DNA of 64,000 nucleotides, taken from NCBI GenBank assembly GCA_030149205.1, contig JASBSB010000001.1, positions 198,357 through 262,356 on the forward strand. Direction: 5' to 3'. Position 1 is the first letter of the stretch. Each line of letters opens with the position of its first letter. This DNA comes from Candidatus Heimdallarchaeota archaeon (GTDB lineage: Archaea > Asgardarchaeota > Heimdallarchaeia > Heimdallarchaeales > Kariarchaeaceae). The notes below the pieces were generated by a model. It had not been told where the DNA came from. It ran no database searches and was given only the letters and a program-made list of their open reading frames with translations. Below, in pieces: positions 8,446 to 18,061 of the stretch. The translations under genes and the position numbers were made by a program.

Positions 8446-9240
8446 ATGTTTAACTTTGATGTTAATGACCAAAGATCGTGGCGTGAGATCTTTAGATTCG
8501 ACATAAACTTGTATGGTTCCAAGGATTCTTTCTCATCTGGAGGGGGTGCATTATTCACTGTCCTAGGTATTATTTTGCTTGGGATATTGGTTCCAATTAT
8601 TTTGATTTTTGTATTTGTGGTGTTTAGCTTTATCTCATTTGCAAATTCTGCACCTCCAGGTTTGGGTGTTCCATCATTTGGGATTGATATAATTGTGCTT
8701 TCCTTGATTTTTTTAAGTCTCCTAGTTGCAATTTTTGTAGCTGGAATCTATTTTTTCAAGAAAAGATACAATTCCCAGTTAGAGCGTGAAATCATTTTTT
8801 ACATCGATCCGATGAATACGCTATACAAAGATGAAGTCATCGGAGGGAGACATAGGTATCAATCTTGGGATCTTAGCACACTCTCACATTTTGAGGTAAA
8901 TGATAAATCACTCGGCAGCGGGTTGGGTTCTCGAAGCGTAAGTTTGAATCTCTCAGCGGTACGCACAGACGGAGCTTCAACACTTGTGATGAAAACCACA
9001 TTGGCGTATCGAGGTAATTTTTATGATTTTATTGAGGTCTTAAAAAACGAGGGTTTTAAGGTTCATGAGTCAGTTGATGAGACTATCCCCCGTGTGGCAA
9101 GGAACACAACACGCCTTATCAGCAAAGGAGTCGATAAAATCAAATCTGAGGTTCTAGAACCACTTAGGTGTCCATCTTGTGATTCGGAAATTGCACTGGA
9201 TGATAAATTTTGCTTAAACTGTGGGGTAACTCTACGTTAG
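8446..9240 (+). CDS. Two-TM membrane protein with C-terminal zinc ribbon
   Basis: 264 residues from ATG 8446 (an in-frame TTG at 8440 is possible but the TATA box spacing favours the ATG). Two long hydrophobic helices lie at about residues 34-66 and 79-104. A cytosolic beta-rich domain follows (about 110-205), resembling membrane-tethered PH-like domains, and the end is a zinc ribbon with paired cysteines CPSC (242, 245) and CLNC (near 256-259). It stands alone. Function unknown; a membrane scaffold or sensor is plausible. Confidence 0.7.
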   Translation: MFNFDVNDQRSWREIFRFDINLYGSKDSFSSGGGALFTVLGIILLGILVPIILIFVFVVFSFISFANSAPPGLGVPSFGIDIIVLSLIFLSLLVAIFVAGIYFFKKRYNSQLEREIIFYIDPMNTLYKDEVIGGRHRYQSWDLSTLSHFEVNDKSLGSGLGSRSVSLNLSAVRTDGASTLVMKTTLAYRGNFYDFIEVLKNEGFKVHESVDETIPRVARNTTRLISKGVDKIKSEVLEPLRCPSCDSEIALDDKFCLNCGVTLR

Positions 9241-9271
9241 TTGTAAATTCTTCAGATATTCCAATCTAGTA

Positions 9272-10066
9272 TTATTGTGTTGATCTACGTCTAATTAGTA
9301 AATCACTTGTATAAACTGTGACATCATCTATTTCGTTTTCATTGACCATTTTCAGGATTAAGTCAGTTATCTGCTCAATATCAAGACCATATTCCTCACT
9401 TAGATCCTCAAATTTGATCTCAGTCTTTCCCCCTTCCCAGTCTAGTTTTACCTCTTCACTAATTATCTCAGGGAGAAGCTCTCTAAGTACAACGGTTCCA
9501 TTCTGTCGGACACTTATTGGAGAAGACCTTGAGTAGACTATATCTTTAACAAAATTTCTTACCTCTTCTTCTTCAGGAATCTGTGACAAAAGGTCCTTAA
9601 AATTTATAATTTCCTCAGCAAAATCATATGAATTGAGTACAGACTTCCATTTGTTTTCGACAAATTCTTTGGAATATATTGAATCTTGGGCAAATATGAA
9701 ATTGTTAATAAGTTGTTTCCTTTTCATTTCATCTTTTAAAGCAATTAATGAGCGTTTAGGGGAGAGTTTAACCATTGATCCTAGTTCGTCTATTGTTAAT
9801 GGCTTTTTGCTAAGTAAGTCAATTGCATCCTGTAATTCTACACCATCCCCTGGGAGAAACCACCCCTTTTTGCCAACCATTCTTCCCTGAATCTGTTTTG
9901 TGGAGATTAGTTCGTCCATGGCTTCCAACATTAGATCAGCTTGAACAGGTGCATCAGGGAGTGTAGTTACTTGAACTGGATCCTTGAATTCATAACTTAA
10001 TAAAAACAATTTTGCCTTCTCTATGGGTTTTGGTTTGCTTTTAAAGAACTTTTTTAGGAATGACAT
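9272..10066 (-). CDS. Hypothetical protein with probable tandem winged-helix domains
   Basis: 264 residues, no membrane segment or signal. After a basic N-terminus (KKFFKSKPKPIEKAK) the pattern DELISTKQIQGRMVGKKGWFLP and later LTIDELGSMVKLSPKRSLIALKDEMKRKQLI look like consecutive helix-helix-helix-wing modules, as in PCI/UFL1-type or archaeal wHTH proteins. The C-terminal region about 215-255 repeats this pattern (LSEEYGLDIEQITDLILKMVNENEI). DNA, RNA or protein binding is possible. ATG start at 10064-10066. It has no operon partner. The winged-helix reading is inference. Confidence 0.55.
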   Translation of the reverse strand: MSFLKKFFKSKPKPIEKAKLFLLSYEFKDPVQVTTLPDAPVQADLMLEAMDELISTKQIQGRMVGKKGWFLPGDGVELQDAIDLLSKKPLTIDELGSMVKLSPKRSLIALKDEMKRKQLINNFIFAQDSIYSKEFVENKWKSVLNSYDFAEEIINFKDLLSQIPEEEEVRNFVKDIVYSRSSPISVRQNGTVVLRELLPEIISEEVKLDWEGGKTEIKFEDLSEEYGLDIEQITDLILKMVNENEIDDVTVYTSDLLIRRRSTQ

Positions 10067-10254
10067 AAGAAAAATCAGAATTTGTTCCTTAAGAGATTTA
10101 TGGTTAGTTTGTGTAAGTTCAGATTATATTTATTCAGTATAAGAAGCTATACAAATCATTTCCATGCTGGTGAATTAAATTTAGAATCGGGAGAAGGGAA
10201 AAATATTAAGAATAAAAAACCACAAAGTTGACTTAAAGTAAGCAAAACATATAA

Positions 10255-11217
10255 TTGTATCCTTTTACAGTACGAATCATGAAAGTGACTAGCGCGATGA
10301 TTGACCCTCAACTTCGCTCTTTAGGTATGCTGATGAGGGTGTTCTTCCGACCTTCTCTACGTTTTTTTAAGCTGATCAACAAATTGTCGCAAAGACTTTC
10401 TGGAGCTAACATTCAAGGGTATGACTGTTCAGAGATATTTATACCAAGCAGAGACCTGGAAAGAGACATTAGGGTTCGTAAGTACAAGCCTTGGGGGTCA
10501 AAAGAGAAAAATCTCCCTGTGGTGCTCTATCTCCATGGTGGTGGGTATGCAATTAATGTTCCGGAGAGTGACCACAAAATGATTCAAAGAATTTTGGATT
10601 CAACTCCTTGCGTTGTTATAGCACCGGATTATAGACGTTCATTGGAACATCCCTTTCCTTCAGGGATAGAGGACTGTTATGACACAGCAGAATGGATAAA
10701 TTCAGAGTTTCTGGAAAACCAAAACCAGTGCTTTATAATTGCAGGTACAAGTGCTGGTGGTGGATTGGCGGTTGCTCTAACACTCTGGCTAAGAAAGTCA
10801 ACTAAGATTAGGGTTACAATGGTGATTCCTATCTATCCTATGTTGGATCATCGGATGCAAACAAAGTCAATGATAAACAATAATGCCCCTGTTTGGTCAG
10901 TTGCCCATAACAAACTTGCCTGGTCCTTGTACTTAAAAGGTATAAAGGATATTCCAATCCTTGCCTCACCAGCCTTAAATTCAGATTGGGTAGGATTTCC
11001 TCCAACAATTACGTACGTCGGAGAGCTGGATCCATTTCGAGATGAAACTATTAATTTTTGTTTGGCTTTAGAAGATGCTGGAGTTTCTGTGACTTACCGT
11101 GTGTTTACGGGGGCATATCATGCATTTGATATATTAGTCGAAAATGCGGAAATTTCAATTTCAGCTAAATCTTTCCTCGCTGAGTCAATTGAAAGGGAAG
11201 TAAAAAAATTATGTTAA
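10255..11217 (+). CDS. Alpha/beta-hydrolase, hormone-sensitive lipase (HSL) family esterase
   Basis: 320 residues from TTG 10255; ATG at 10279 (residue 9) is an alternative start. The HSL oxyanion-hole motif HGGG, the nucleophile elbow GTSAGG (Ser166 from the TTG) and the expected Asp (ELDPFRDE) and His (AYHAFD) complete a catalytic triad. These enzymes hydrolyse short- to medium-chain acyl esters in the cytoplasm. No signal peptide is seen; the basic N-terminus before the fold may act as a cap domain. It stands alone, convergent with pckA. The natural substrate is unknown. Confidence 0.9.
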   Translation: MYPFTVRIMKVTSAMIDPQLRSLGMLMRVFFRPSLRFFKLINKLSQRLSGANIQGYDCSEIFIPSRDLERDIRVRKYKPWGSKEKNLPVVLYLHGGGYAINVPESDHKMIQRILDSTPCVVIAPDYRRSLEHPFPSGIEDCYDTAEWINSEFLENQNQCFIIAGTSAGGGLAVALTLWLRKSTKIRVTMVIPIYPMLDHRMQTKSMINNNAPVWSVAHNKLAWSLYLKGIKDIPILASPALNSDWVGFPPTITYVGELDPFRDETINFCLALEDAGVSVTYRVFTGAYHAFDILVENAEISISAKSFLAESIEREVKKLC

Positions 11218-11248
11218 CATAAATCTGTATTAACTTAGGTTTGAGGTT

Positions 11249-12736
11249 CTATCTTAGTGCATCAATAATACTTTGATTAATACCGCCAATGTTATGAAGA
11301 TATTCCAGACGATCTTTGGTAAGGTTTTCCACGAGTTCAGAATATTTTTCTTTTCCAAAATAATTTCTTGGGAGAAATTTGTCTAGAGATTTGTTGTTGA
11401 CCTTAATGGGAATCTCATATCCCAACTCTTCATCCATCTCCCACACAATATTTCCCCGGATAGCTGCTTCAATGAATTCGATTGTATCTTCAACACTAAT
11501 GTTGTTAGATTCATCACCAACATATCCGGTGTTTACAACAAATGACTGGATATCGGGTTTTTTACCAAAAATCTCAGCAATTCTATTGATGTTTACGTGT
11601 TTATCACTAATGATGAAGGGATCAAACCCCACAACTCGCTTTGGTTCCCCTACTCTAGTTGGATCCTCTGCTGAGGTAATTATAGATTCCCCAAGAGCAT
11701 AATAGGCAGCAGATTGATTGGCATCTCTAAGCCTTCCAATTGGTGGAAGTTCTGGTCTCCTGGTATTGTACAAAACGAAATCAACACTTGGAAGGTCAAT
11801 TGTCTCTCCTGTTCCGCGTACACTCTCTCTGGAAATGATAGCCCTTGTATTTGCTGCGATGGAGAAGTTTTTCCAATCTACTTTTCCAGTGCTGGGGTCA
11901 GCATAAACGTTTTCCATAACATTTCCAGGTTTGGTGGTAGCTGTTGTTAGCTGTTCGTGCTCTGGAAATGAATCACATTTTACATAAAATCCTTTCTCAG
12001 TTCCAAACCCATTACCCTCCTTGTCAAGAAGTGTAATGTCATCCTGAAGTATCACCACTTTTTCAGGATCCTTAAGGTTGTGGTCATGACAAGTCAGGGT
12101 TGTTTTACCTGTCCCTGATAATCCGAAAATCAACATTCCTTTTTCATTCAATTTTCCATCTGATTCTTTTAATTTGAAATATTTCGAACCTGCATGCAAT
12201 CCCAACCCTTGTTGTTCTGTCCTCATGATTTCCATTGCCATTCTGAGAATGCTCATCTTAGCCTCACCATAATAATCAATTCCCAACACATAAGTGATTC
12301 TTTCAATTGGATCTAGGATCACCTTTACCTCTGGATATTGTGGAACATACAGAGTCATGATATCTGGGTTTTCATGGAGTTTATCACTGGTAAAGAAGTT
12401 TATATCATTCATGAGTGGGATGTTTGGGTTTTTCTTATAGACGGCAATGGTAGCCTTCATTCGAATCTTAGGGTTTTGACCAACAAATAGATTCATGACA
12501 ATGAAGTCTTCTGGCTTGATCATCCCATAGACCTTATCTATGACCTTTTGGTTTTCCTCATTTAACAGAGAGGTAAATTTTGCAGATCTAGCTGAAATCT
12601 TTGAATGAAATAGAGGATTTCCAAATTCATTTTTGATTGATTGAGGTTGTGCCCATTCTTGGAGTTGCCTCCTTTTTGGTGAAACCTGTTCTTGTGGTAT
12701 CTTTTGAACAAATTCTAGAAAGCGGCTTTTGTTCAT
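11249..12736 (-). CDS. pckA: Phosphoenolpyruvate carboxykinase (ATP)
   Basis: Converts oxaloacetate and ATP to phosphoenolpyruvate, CO2 and ADP, the entry to gluconeogenesis. The family P-loop GLSGTGKTTL lies near residue 205, followed by the metal-binding ILQDDI stretch and a C-terminal adenine-site region with RVVGFDPF. Length is near 495 residues, as usual for the family. The longest frame begins at TTG 12745, but ATG 12734-12736 gives MNKSRFLEF and is preferred. ATP-type PEPCK is less common in archaea than the GTP type, so transfer from bacteria is possible. It is a single gene with a 373-bp upstream spacer. Confidence 0.95.
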   Translation of the reverse strand: MNKSRFLEFVQKIPQEQVSPKRRQLQEWAQPQSIKNEFGNPLFHSKISARSAKFTSLLNEENQKVIDKVYGMIKPEDFIVMNLFVGQNPKIRMKATIAVYKKNPNIPLMNDINFFTSDKLHENPDIMTLYVPQYPEVKVILDPIERITYVLGIDYYGEAKMSILRMAMEIMRTEQQGLGLHAGSKYFKLKESDGKLNEKGMLIFGLSGTGKTTLTCHDHNLKDPEKVVILQDDITLLDKEGNGFGTEKGFYVKCDSFPEHEQLTTATTKPGNVMENVYADPSTGKVDWKNFSIAANTRAIISRESVRGTGETIDLPSVDFVLYNTRRPELPPIGRLRDANQSAAYYALGESIITSAEDPTRVGEPKRVVGFDPFIISDKHVNINRIAEIFGKKPDIQSFVVNTGYVGDESNNISVEDTIEFIEAAIRGNIVWEMDEELGYEIPIKVNNKSLDKFLPRNYFGKEKYSELVENLTKDRLEYLHNIGGINQSIIDALR

Positions 12737-13109
12737 AATTCGCAAATAGATTCATAAGTTATTTAAATTATGATAAAAAGCAAGTTCACAAACTTAATAT
12801 AGAATATTATACAATTTTCCAATATTTATATAATAAAAATGGATATTTTCTCGTAATAACAAATATTACTATCTGATGGTCTGGAGATGTTTTTAGCATT
12901 AGAAAATAATTTAGGTAAATGTATCAGAATCTCAAGAGTACCAAAAGTACTTAAATGGATGCTGAGGTTATTTAATCATAGTTTTATTCAATTTCGGATA
13001 ATTTAACACACAAAATTTAGTTTTTGATTTTGTGGATCTTAGAATTAATTTTTAGGAAGTTACCTATCTGATGAAGCCTTCATAGTCCACACACGGTTTA
13101 GATTTTTGA
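12737..13109. promoter_or_regulatory. 373-bp divergent spacer between pckA and the AhpD-like gene
   Basis: AT-rich with no recognisable gene or RNA. Weak symmetry: GTAATA/TATTAC around ACAAA at 12853-12869. Several TATA-like stretches (for example ATATTTATATAATA near 12820-12835) could serve pckA. Nothing else was seen. Confidence 0.4.
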
Positions 13110-13541
13110 ATGATAATTGTCATGAGGTTTTCAGAAACTATAAAAAAGTTTGAACAAAGAAATTTTATGGGTAATTCTGATTATACCTCACTCGAAGAAT
13201 TCAAAGAGTTTCGCCACAAGATGAATGAAAAAATATTTTCCTCTGGACATCTGGGGATCAAGCGGTTCTTTGCCTTAGATACCCGGGCTTATGAAGAGGG
13301 AGAACTTTCATCTAAAGTAAAAGAGCTATTAGGATTGATTGCATCTTTGGTTTTGAGATGTGATGATTGTATAACCTACCATATAATACAGGGAGTATTA
13401 GTAGGTGTCACTGATGCAGAATTTTATGAGACCTTCAATATAGGATTAATAGTTGGAGGGTCAATTGTGATTCCTCATCTGAGGAGGGCTGTTGCACACC
13501 TCGAGGAATGTAGAGAATTAGACAGCGAACTTTCACTCTAG
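13110..13541 (+). CDS. Carboxymuconolactone decarboxylase / AhpD-like protein
   Basis: 143 residues, all-helical, with the AhpD-type redox motif C-x-x-C-x3-H (CDDCITYH) near residues 90-97 in the helix that carries the active site of this superfamily, then the usual ...LRRAVAHLEEC helix. Such proteins are peroxide-reducing or general thiol-redox enzymes. The ATG at 13110 is used; ATG 13122 is possible. No partner gene is near; a peroxiredoxin is at 27898. The exact substrate is unknown. Confidence 0.85.
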   Translation: MIIVMRFSETIKKFEQRNFMGNSDYTSLEEFKEFRHKMNEKIFSSGHLGIKRFFALDTRAYEEGELSSKVKELLGLIASLVLRCDDCITYHIIQGVLVGVTDAEFYETFNIGLIVGGSIVIPHLRRAVAHLEECRELDSELSL

Positions 13542-13580
13542 ACTAAATTTTTATTAACATCCTGATTAGGATTACTTATC

Positions 13581-14912
13581 TTGAACATTATTTCAGCGGA
13601 GGACTTATTCAACAAGGTTCCTGAACTCAAGACAATTGATGTTTCTTTATGTGTGAGATGTAAGGCAACTCAGTTGTTATGTGGTCTTAGAACTTGCCCT
13701 CTACTGAAAGCTGTTAATCAATCAATAAAGACAGAGACAAGGGTACAGGAGATAAAAAACCTATCAGAAATTAACGCACCTTCACCTCAAATATTTGTTG
13801 GTCACAGGCATTATCCCAAGGTTTACGCAGGTCCTTCTTCGGCATTGTTTCCTGACGAAACAGATCCATCTCTACTTGGCAACCCTTCAAAATGGGTTGG
13901 GATGGGATTAAATGAGGTTATTGAAATGAGATTTGGAATGCTTCGAGGCATGCAGAAGGTAGATGTCAAAGGGAAAAGTAGAGTACAGGAACAGTTAGAA
14001 TCTTTGTCTTTATCAGTCAATCCCACAGAGATAGAGGCAAAATTGAGTCGTGAGATTCAGTTTTCTCAGAGATTTGACACAATAACGCAACCCTATGGCC
14101 CAAGTGGTGAATTTTCTAAATTCAATCTGTCTGGGAACCCAAAGATCCCCAGCAAGGTGGATATGATCCTTGAGGATGATTTAAACAGCAGGGATCAGCT
14201 TAATGGTCTTTATAACTCTGGTTTAGATGTATATTATCTTCAAAACGCCTTCTCATCAGGAGCATTTGGGCGTCAGGAAGCGTCCAAAATGGTTCCAACT
14301 AGATGGTCAATCACTGCAGTTGACGATCAGATAGGCAAAATCTTGTTGAAGAAAATTCAGGATTTTTCGTCAGTAAACAATATTTTAGCCTTTCATGGTG
14401 GTCATTTGGGGAACTATTTCACCATCCTAATCTTTCCAGGAAGTTGGAAGTTTGAAAATTTTGAAACATGGTTTCCTCAAACCATATATACTTTGGGCAT
14501 GACAACACCTAGTATTTCCTATGACTTTGAAGGATTTTCTTATCCAACTCAATATTCCGGTTTGACTAGATACTCAGTTCAGGCTGGAGGGTATTATGCG
14601 GCAAGGTTATCAATCCTAGAGAAGCTGTACAATATGCGAAAGCAGGGTTCCGTCCTCTCTATAAGAGAGATAACTCCAGAATATATGATACCTGCTGGAG
14701 TGTGGGTGGTAAGAGAAGCAGCGAAATCTGCACTCGAAGGTCAAATCTTTCAGTCTCACCTTCCTGAGAAACGAAAAGGTGAAGCTCTTGTTTTTCATGA
14801 TAAAAACGAAGCAATAAATTGGTTACAATCACGTCTCATAAGCTCAATTGATTTTTACAAGACAAAATCAAAATTAATAGGACAAACTTCTTTAACGGAT
14901 TTTTTAATGTGA
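13581..14912 (+). CDS. nreA: Nre-family DNA repair protein with PCNA-interacting tail
   Basis: 443 residues. A Cys-rich N-terminal region (CVRCKATQLLCGLRTCP, residues 22-38) and the conserved core GHRHYPKVYAGP ... GMGLNEVIEMRFGMLRG identify the archaeal Nre family. Known members protect against DNA-damaging agents, bind PCNA and have been linked to mismatch and alkylation repair. The C-terminus ends QTSLTDFLM, a good PIP box (Q-x-x-L-x-x-F-L). The TTG start at 13581 lies about 30 bp after a TTTTTATTAAC TATA-like element, fitting leaderless initiation. It is a single gene. Assignment to the A rather than B subtype is tentative. Confidence 0.88.
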   Translation: MNIISAEDLFNKVPELKTIDVSLCVRCKATQLLCGLRTCPLLKAVNQSIKTETRVQEIKNLSEINAPSPQIFVGHRHYPKVYAGPSSALFPDETDPSLLGNPSKWVGMGLNEVIEMRFGMLRGMQKVDVKGKSRVQEQLESLSLSVNPTEIEAKLSREIQFSQRFDTITQPYGPSGEFSKFNLSGNPKIPSKVDMILEDDLNSRDQLNGLYNSGLDVYYLQNAFSSGAFGRQEASKMVPTRWSITAVDDQIGKILLKKIQDFSSVNNILAFHGGHLGNYFTILIFPGSWKFENFETWFPQTIYTLGMTTPSISYDFEGFSYPTQYSGLTRYSVQAGGYYAARLSILEKLYNMRKQGSVLSIREITPEYMIPAGVWVVREAAKSALEGQIFQSHLPEKRKGEALVFHDKNEAINWLQSRLISSIDFYKTKSKLIGQTSLTDFLM

Positions 14913-15063
14913 TAATGTTTTCGTGAAGTTAAGATTTTAATAGAATGAGACTGTTTAGATATATATTTGTCAGATACTCTGAGATAATTAATCTAAATCA
15001 GAGAATTTACCATTTTTTTCTAAAAATAGACAAAGTACATAAATTCAATGATTATGTAACCAT

Positions 15064-16686
15064 ATGACCGAAGCTGAATCAGGGGGTCAGAACACACAAA
15101 TAGATTTTGTGCCCGAAGACCGAATATGGAGGGGGAAACCGTTTTATATGTCCAACATATACAAATGGAGTTTATATGACCTAGGCAACACCATTTTCTC
15201 ACTGGTTGTGGTTTCCCTTACGATTGGACCTCTTCTCTATATCCTTTTATTCGATCAATTAAAAGGCAACTATGCTCCAAACAAAGCAGGAGAGATCGCG
15301 GTAAACACTGGAAACTTTGCACTTGCAATAGGGGTGGCCATAGGAAATATTGTGATGGCAATAATTTCACCATATGTTGGAGCGATAGCAGATTCAAGAA
15401 AAGAGAAAAAGCGACTCTTAATGAAGATAACCTGGCTCTGTGTAATTTTCATGGCTGCTTTGGGTATCTCTCTTTATGTAAAAAATATATACATTATAAT
15501 TGGTATTTTTTTGATTGCAAACTTCTTTTACCAAATTGGGCTAGTAGTATATGATACAACACTTCCTTTCGTAGCAGATCAATTTGACATTGGAAAAATT
15601 GCCTCTATTGGGATAGCAATCGGGTATTTTGGTTCACTGATTGGACTTGCTTTAACATACGCTTTAATCCCATTTTTTGGAGATTATCATGCACAAGCTG
15701 CGACCTTCAAATTGGTGAACGGAGTTGAACAGTTGGTAACTCCGGACAATTTTAAGATTGGATATATCCCTTATATTTACCCCATTGGAGCATTAATGTT
15801 TCTACTATTTGCTTTACCAATGTATACTGTCAAAGAAAAGAGATTGAAGAAGGCTGAGGTTAAGTCAAGCTTCAAAGAAACTTTGGAGGGCGTGGTAGCC
15901 ACAGGGAAAGATATTTGGCATTACAAACAAATGAAGAGGTTTCTGCTGGGATGGTTGATATTTGTTGATGCGGCGAATACAACTATACTATTTATGGCTC
16001 AAATTGTGTTGGTTGGTTTAGAATTTGGTTCTGGTATATTTACCAGTATAACTTTAGGAGTTGGAATAATTTCTGCTGTCTTATTCACCTATCCAGTTGG
16101 AATATTTGCAGACAAATACGGACCAAAAAAAGCACTCTATTTGGTCACTTCACTTTGGGTCATTAGTGTAATATTAGCCTTTATGACAAATATCTCTCAC
16201 ACCACCGCAACTCAGCTCAACCTATTCAGTACAACTGATTGGCTTAGGATTGGTGGGGGAACTAATGGTTTCTCAGCGCTAATTATTATTTTTCCAATAA
16301 TATTGGGACCAGCGTTAGGTGGGACTTGGGTTGTTCAGAGACACTTTATCACAGAATTAGCACCCCCTGACAAAGTTGGTAACTACTTTGGATTTTCCAA
16401 CATCTTCGGTAGAATTTCAGCAGCAGTCGGTCCAGCTATTTTTGCCTTTGCAGTTTATGTCTTTAGTATCGGCTGGTTGGGCTTTGATGTAGGTGTTGCT
16501 ACAAGATTATCACTATTGGTAATAATTGGATTGATGATTACTGGCTTTTCAATTTTGGCGACCGTTGATGATGTCCACAAACACTTTATCAGTGGTGCAA
16601 GGGCAAACGGTTTAGGACAGTGGATACACAACAATATTGTGGTGTTTCCAGACTTAAAGAAACAACATTTAGATGAAAAAGAATAA
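15064..16686 (+). CDS. MFS transporter, UMF1/Atg22-like family
   Basis: 540 residues, about twelve membrane helices. WSLYDLGNTIFSLVV near the first helix and the late FITELAPPDKVGNYFGFSNIFGRISAAVGP motif are characteristic of the UMF1 (Atg22-like) branch of the major facilitator superfamily. Eukaryotic Atg22 exports amino acids from the vacuole; prokaryotic substrates are largely unknown. It is followed 70 bp later by nadA in the same direction, so co-transcription is possible but not shown. Confidence 0.88.
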   Translation: MTEAESGGQNTQIDFVPEDRIWRGKPFYMSNIYKWSLYDLGNTIFSLVVVSLTIGPLLYILLFDQLKGNYAPNKAGEIAVNTGNFALAIGVAIGNIVMAIISPYVGAIADSRKEKKRLLMKITWLCVIFMAALGISLYVKNIYIIIGIFLIANFFYQIGLVVYDTTLPFVADQFDIGKIASIGIAIGYFGSLIGLALTYALIPFFGDYHAQAATFKLVNGVEQLVTPDNFKIGYIPYIYPIGALMFLLFALPMYTVKEKRLKKAEVKSSFKETLEGVVATGKDIWHYKQMKRFLLGWLIFVDAANTTILFMAQIVLVGLEFGSGIFTSITLGVGIISAVLFTYPVGIFADKYGPKKALYLVTSLWVISVILAFMTNISHTTATQLNLFSTTDWLRIGGGTNGFSALIIIFPIILGPALGGTWVVQRHFITELAPPDKVGNYFGFSNIFGRISAAVGPAIFAFAVYVFSIGWLGFDVGVATRLSLLVIIGLMITGFSILATVDDVHKHFISGARANGLGQWIHNNIVVFPDLKKQHLDEKE

Positions 16687-16756
16687 AGGAATATATTTTT
16701 CTTGTCAATTTGCTTAGATAGAATACTTTTTTACGAATTACAGCATATAATTAATT

Positions 16757-17782
16757 ATGGCACTTTCAGAACAGATGAATTTTACTGAAGAAGAGATTCA
16801 AACAGAAGCTGATCGATTGTTTACAAAGTTAAAGGGTGCTGGTTGGGATCATTCAGATTGTGAAATTATTGCTCCATTGACTCTTGAGATAAATCAAATC
16901 AAAAAAAAGAAAAACGCAGTAATTTTGGCTCATAGTTATGTTACCCCCGATATTATATTCGGTGTAAGTGATTATTCTGGTGATTCACTTGGACTATCGA
17001 ATGAAGCTGCCAAAACCAGTGCAGATATAATTGTTTTTTCAGGGGTCGTGTTTATGGCCGAAACTGCGAAAATTCTCTCACCAGATAAAACAGTATTAAT
17101 CCCATCTAAAGAAGCTGGATGTTCACTTGCAGATGCAATTACAGCAGAGGATATGAGACAACTAAGAGATCAATATCCTGGAATCCCTATTGTTGCATAT
17201 GTAAACACAACAGCGGAGGTTAAAGCAGAGGCAGATGTATGTGTTACCTCTGCAAATGTAGAAAGGATTGTCGAAAAGTTAGAAGGTGACACCATAGTTT
17301 TTGTTCCAGATAAAAATATGGGAAAATACCTCAGTCGAACGTCAAGCAAGAAAGTAATAACCTATGATGGCACCTGTATAGTTCATGACAACATACAACC
17401 AGATTCCTTGGATATACAGAGGAACAGGTTTGGTGAAGACTTGGTAATTTTAGCACATAGTGAATGTCCCCCTGATATTCTTGATAGAGTTGATGTAGTT
17501 GAAGGAACTACAGGTATGCAAAGATACATCATTGAGCACCCTGAAAAGAAAAAAATTATGTTAGCAACAGAATGTGGTCTTGCTGACAGGTTTAGTGTGG
17601 AATTTCCAGATAGAGAGTTTATCGGATCATGTGTTATGTGTCCATATATGAAGAAAAATGAGCTTCGTAACATACTTCAGGTGTTAAGAGATCCTCGCCC
17701 TGATCAGATCATCAATCTCGATGAAGAGATTCGAGTGAAAGCAAAACGTTCCTTGGACAAGATGTTTGAATTGGGATCATAA
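16757..17782 (+). CDS. nadA: Quinolinate synthase
   Basis: 341 residues. Condenses iminoaspartate and dihydroxyacetone phosphate to quinolinate using a [4Fe-4S] cluster. The opening VILAHSYVTPDI, GDSLGLS, and cysteines in AGCSLAD (Cys122), TCIVH (Cys207) and SCVMCPYM near the end match the three cluster-binding positions of the family. The partner nadC lies 4.7 kb downstream; no nadB or aspartate dehydrogenase is in the window. ATG 16757 is preceded by a T-rich TATA-like element (GAATACTTTTTTAC). An oxygen-sensitive cluster fits the presence of a full SUF system. Confidence 0.95.
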   Translation: MALSEQMNFTEEEIQTEADRLFTKLKGAGWDHSDCEIIAPLTLEINQIKKKKNAVILAHSYVTPDIIFGVSDYSGDSLGLSNEAAKTSADIIVFSGVVFMAETAKILSPDKTVLIPSKEAGCSLADAITAEDMRQLRDQYPGIPIVAYVNTTAEVKAEADVCVTSANVERIVEKLEGDTIVFVPDKNMGKYLSRTSSKKVITYDGTCIVHDNIQPDSLDIQRNRFGEDLVILAHSECPPDILDRVDVVEGTTGMQRYIIEHPEKKKIMLATECGLADRFSVEFPDREFIGSCVMCPYMKKNELRNILQVLRDPRPDQIINLDEEIRVKAKRSLDKMFELGS

Positions 17783-17994
17783 TACCTCAAAAGAGTTTGC
17801 AGTCTAATTTCAAATGGTAAGGACTTAGAGGGTAATTCGACTCAAATGAGGATTTTCAGTAAATGAATACAGATAGAAGGTAAACTGGTCTTTTATGCAT
17901 TATTACTGTAAATTTTGGAAACGAGAAGAACAGTGAGTTGTTGATGAATACAGAAAGAAATATTGAAATCACTATACTTGTCTTTTAGAGATGC

Positions 17995-18006
17995 CTAATC
18001 GATTAG
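17995..18006. promoter_or_regulatory. Perfect 12-bp palindrome upstream of the DUF4287 gene
   Basis: CTAATCGATTAG is self-complementary and lies 56 bp before ATG 18062, just upstream of the TATA-like stretch near 18029-18041. It shares the ATCGAT core with the 3.8-4.05 kb cluster. Also in this 279-bp spacer, TGAATACAGA(T/A)AGAA occurs twice (17864 and 17945). Confidence 0.45.
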
Positions 18007-18061
18007 TATAGATATTATACATATATGTTAAACTTTATTTTATCAAATTACAATTGGTGAT

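Noticed and set aside
11379-11950. Antisense open frames opposite pckA.
   Set aside because: They are shadows of the strongly conserved pckA frame.
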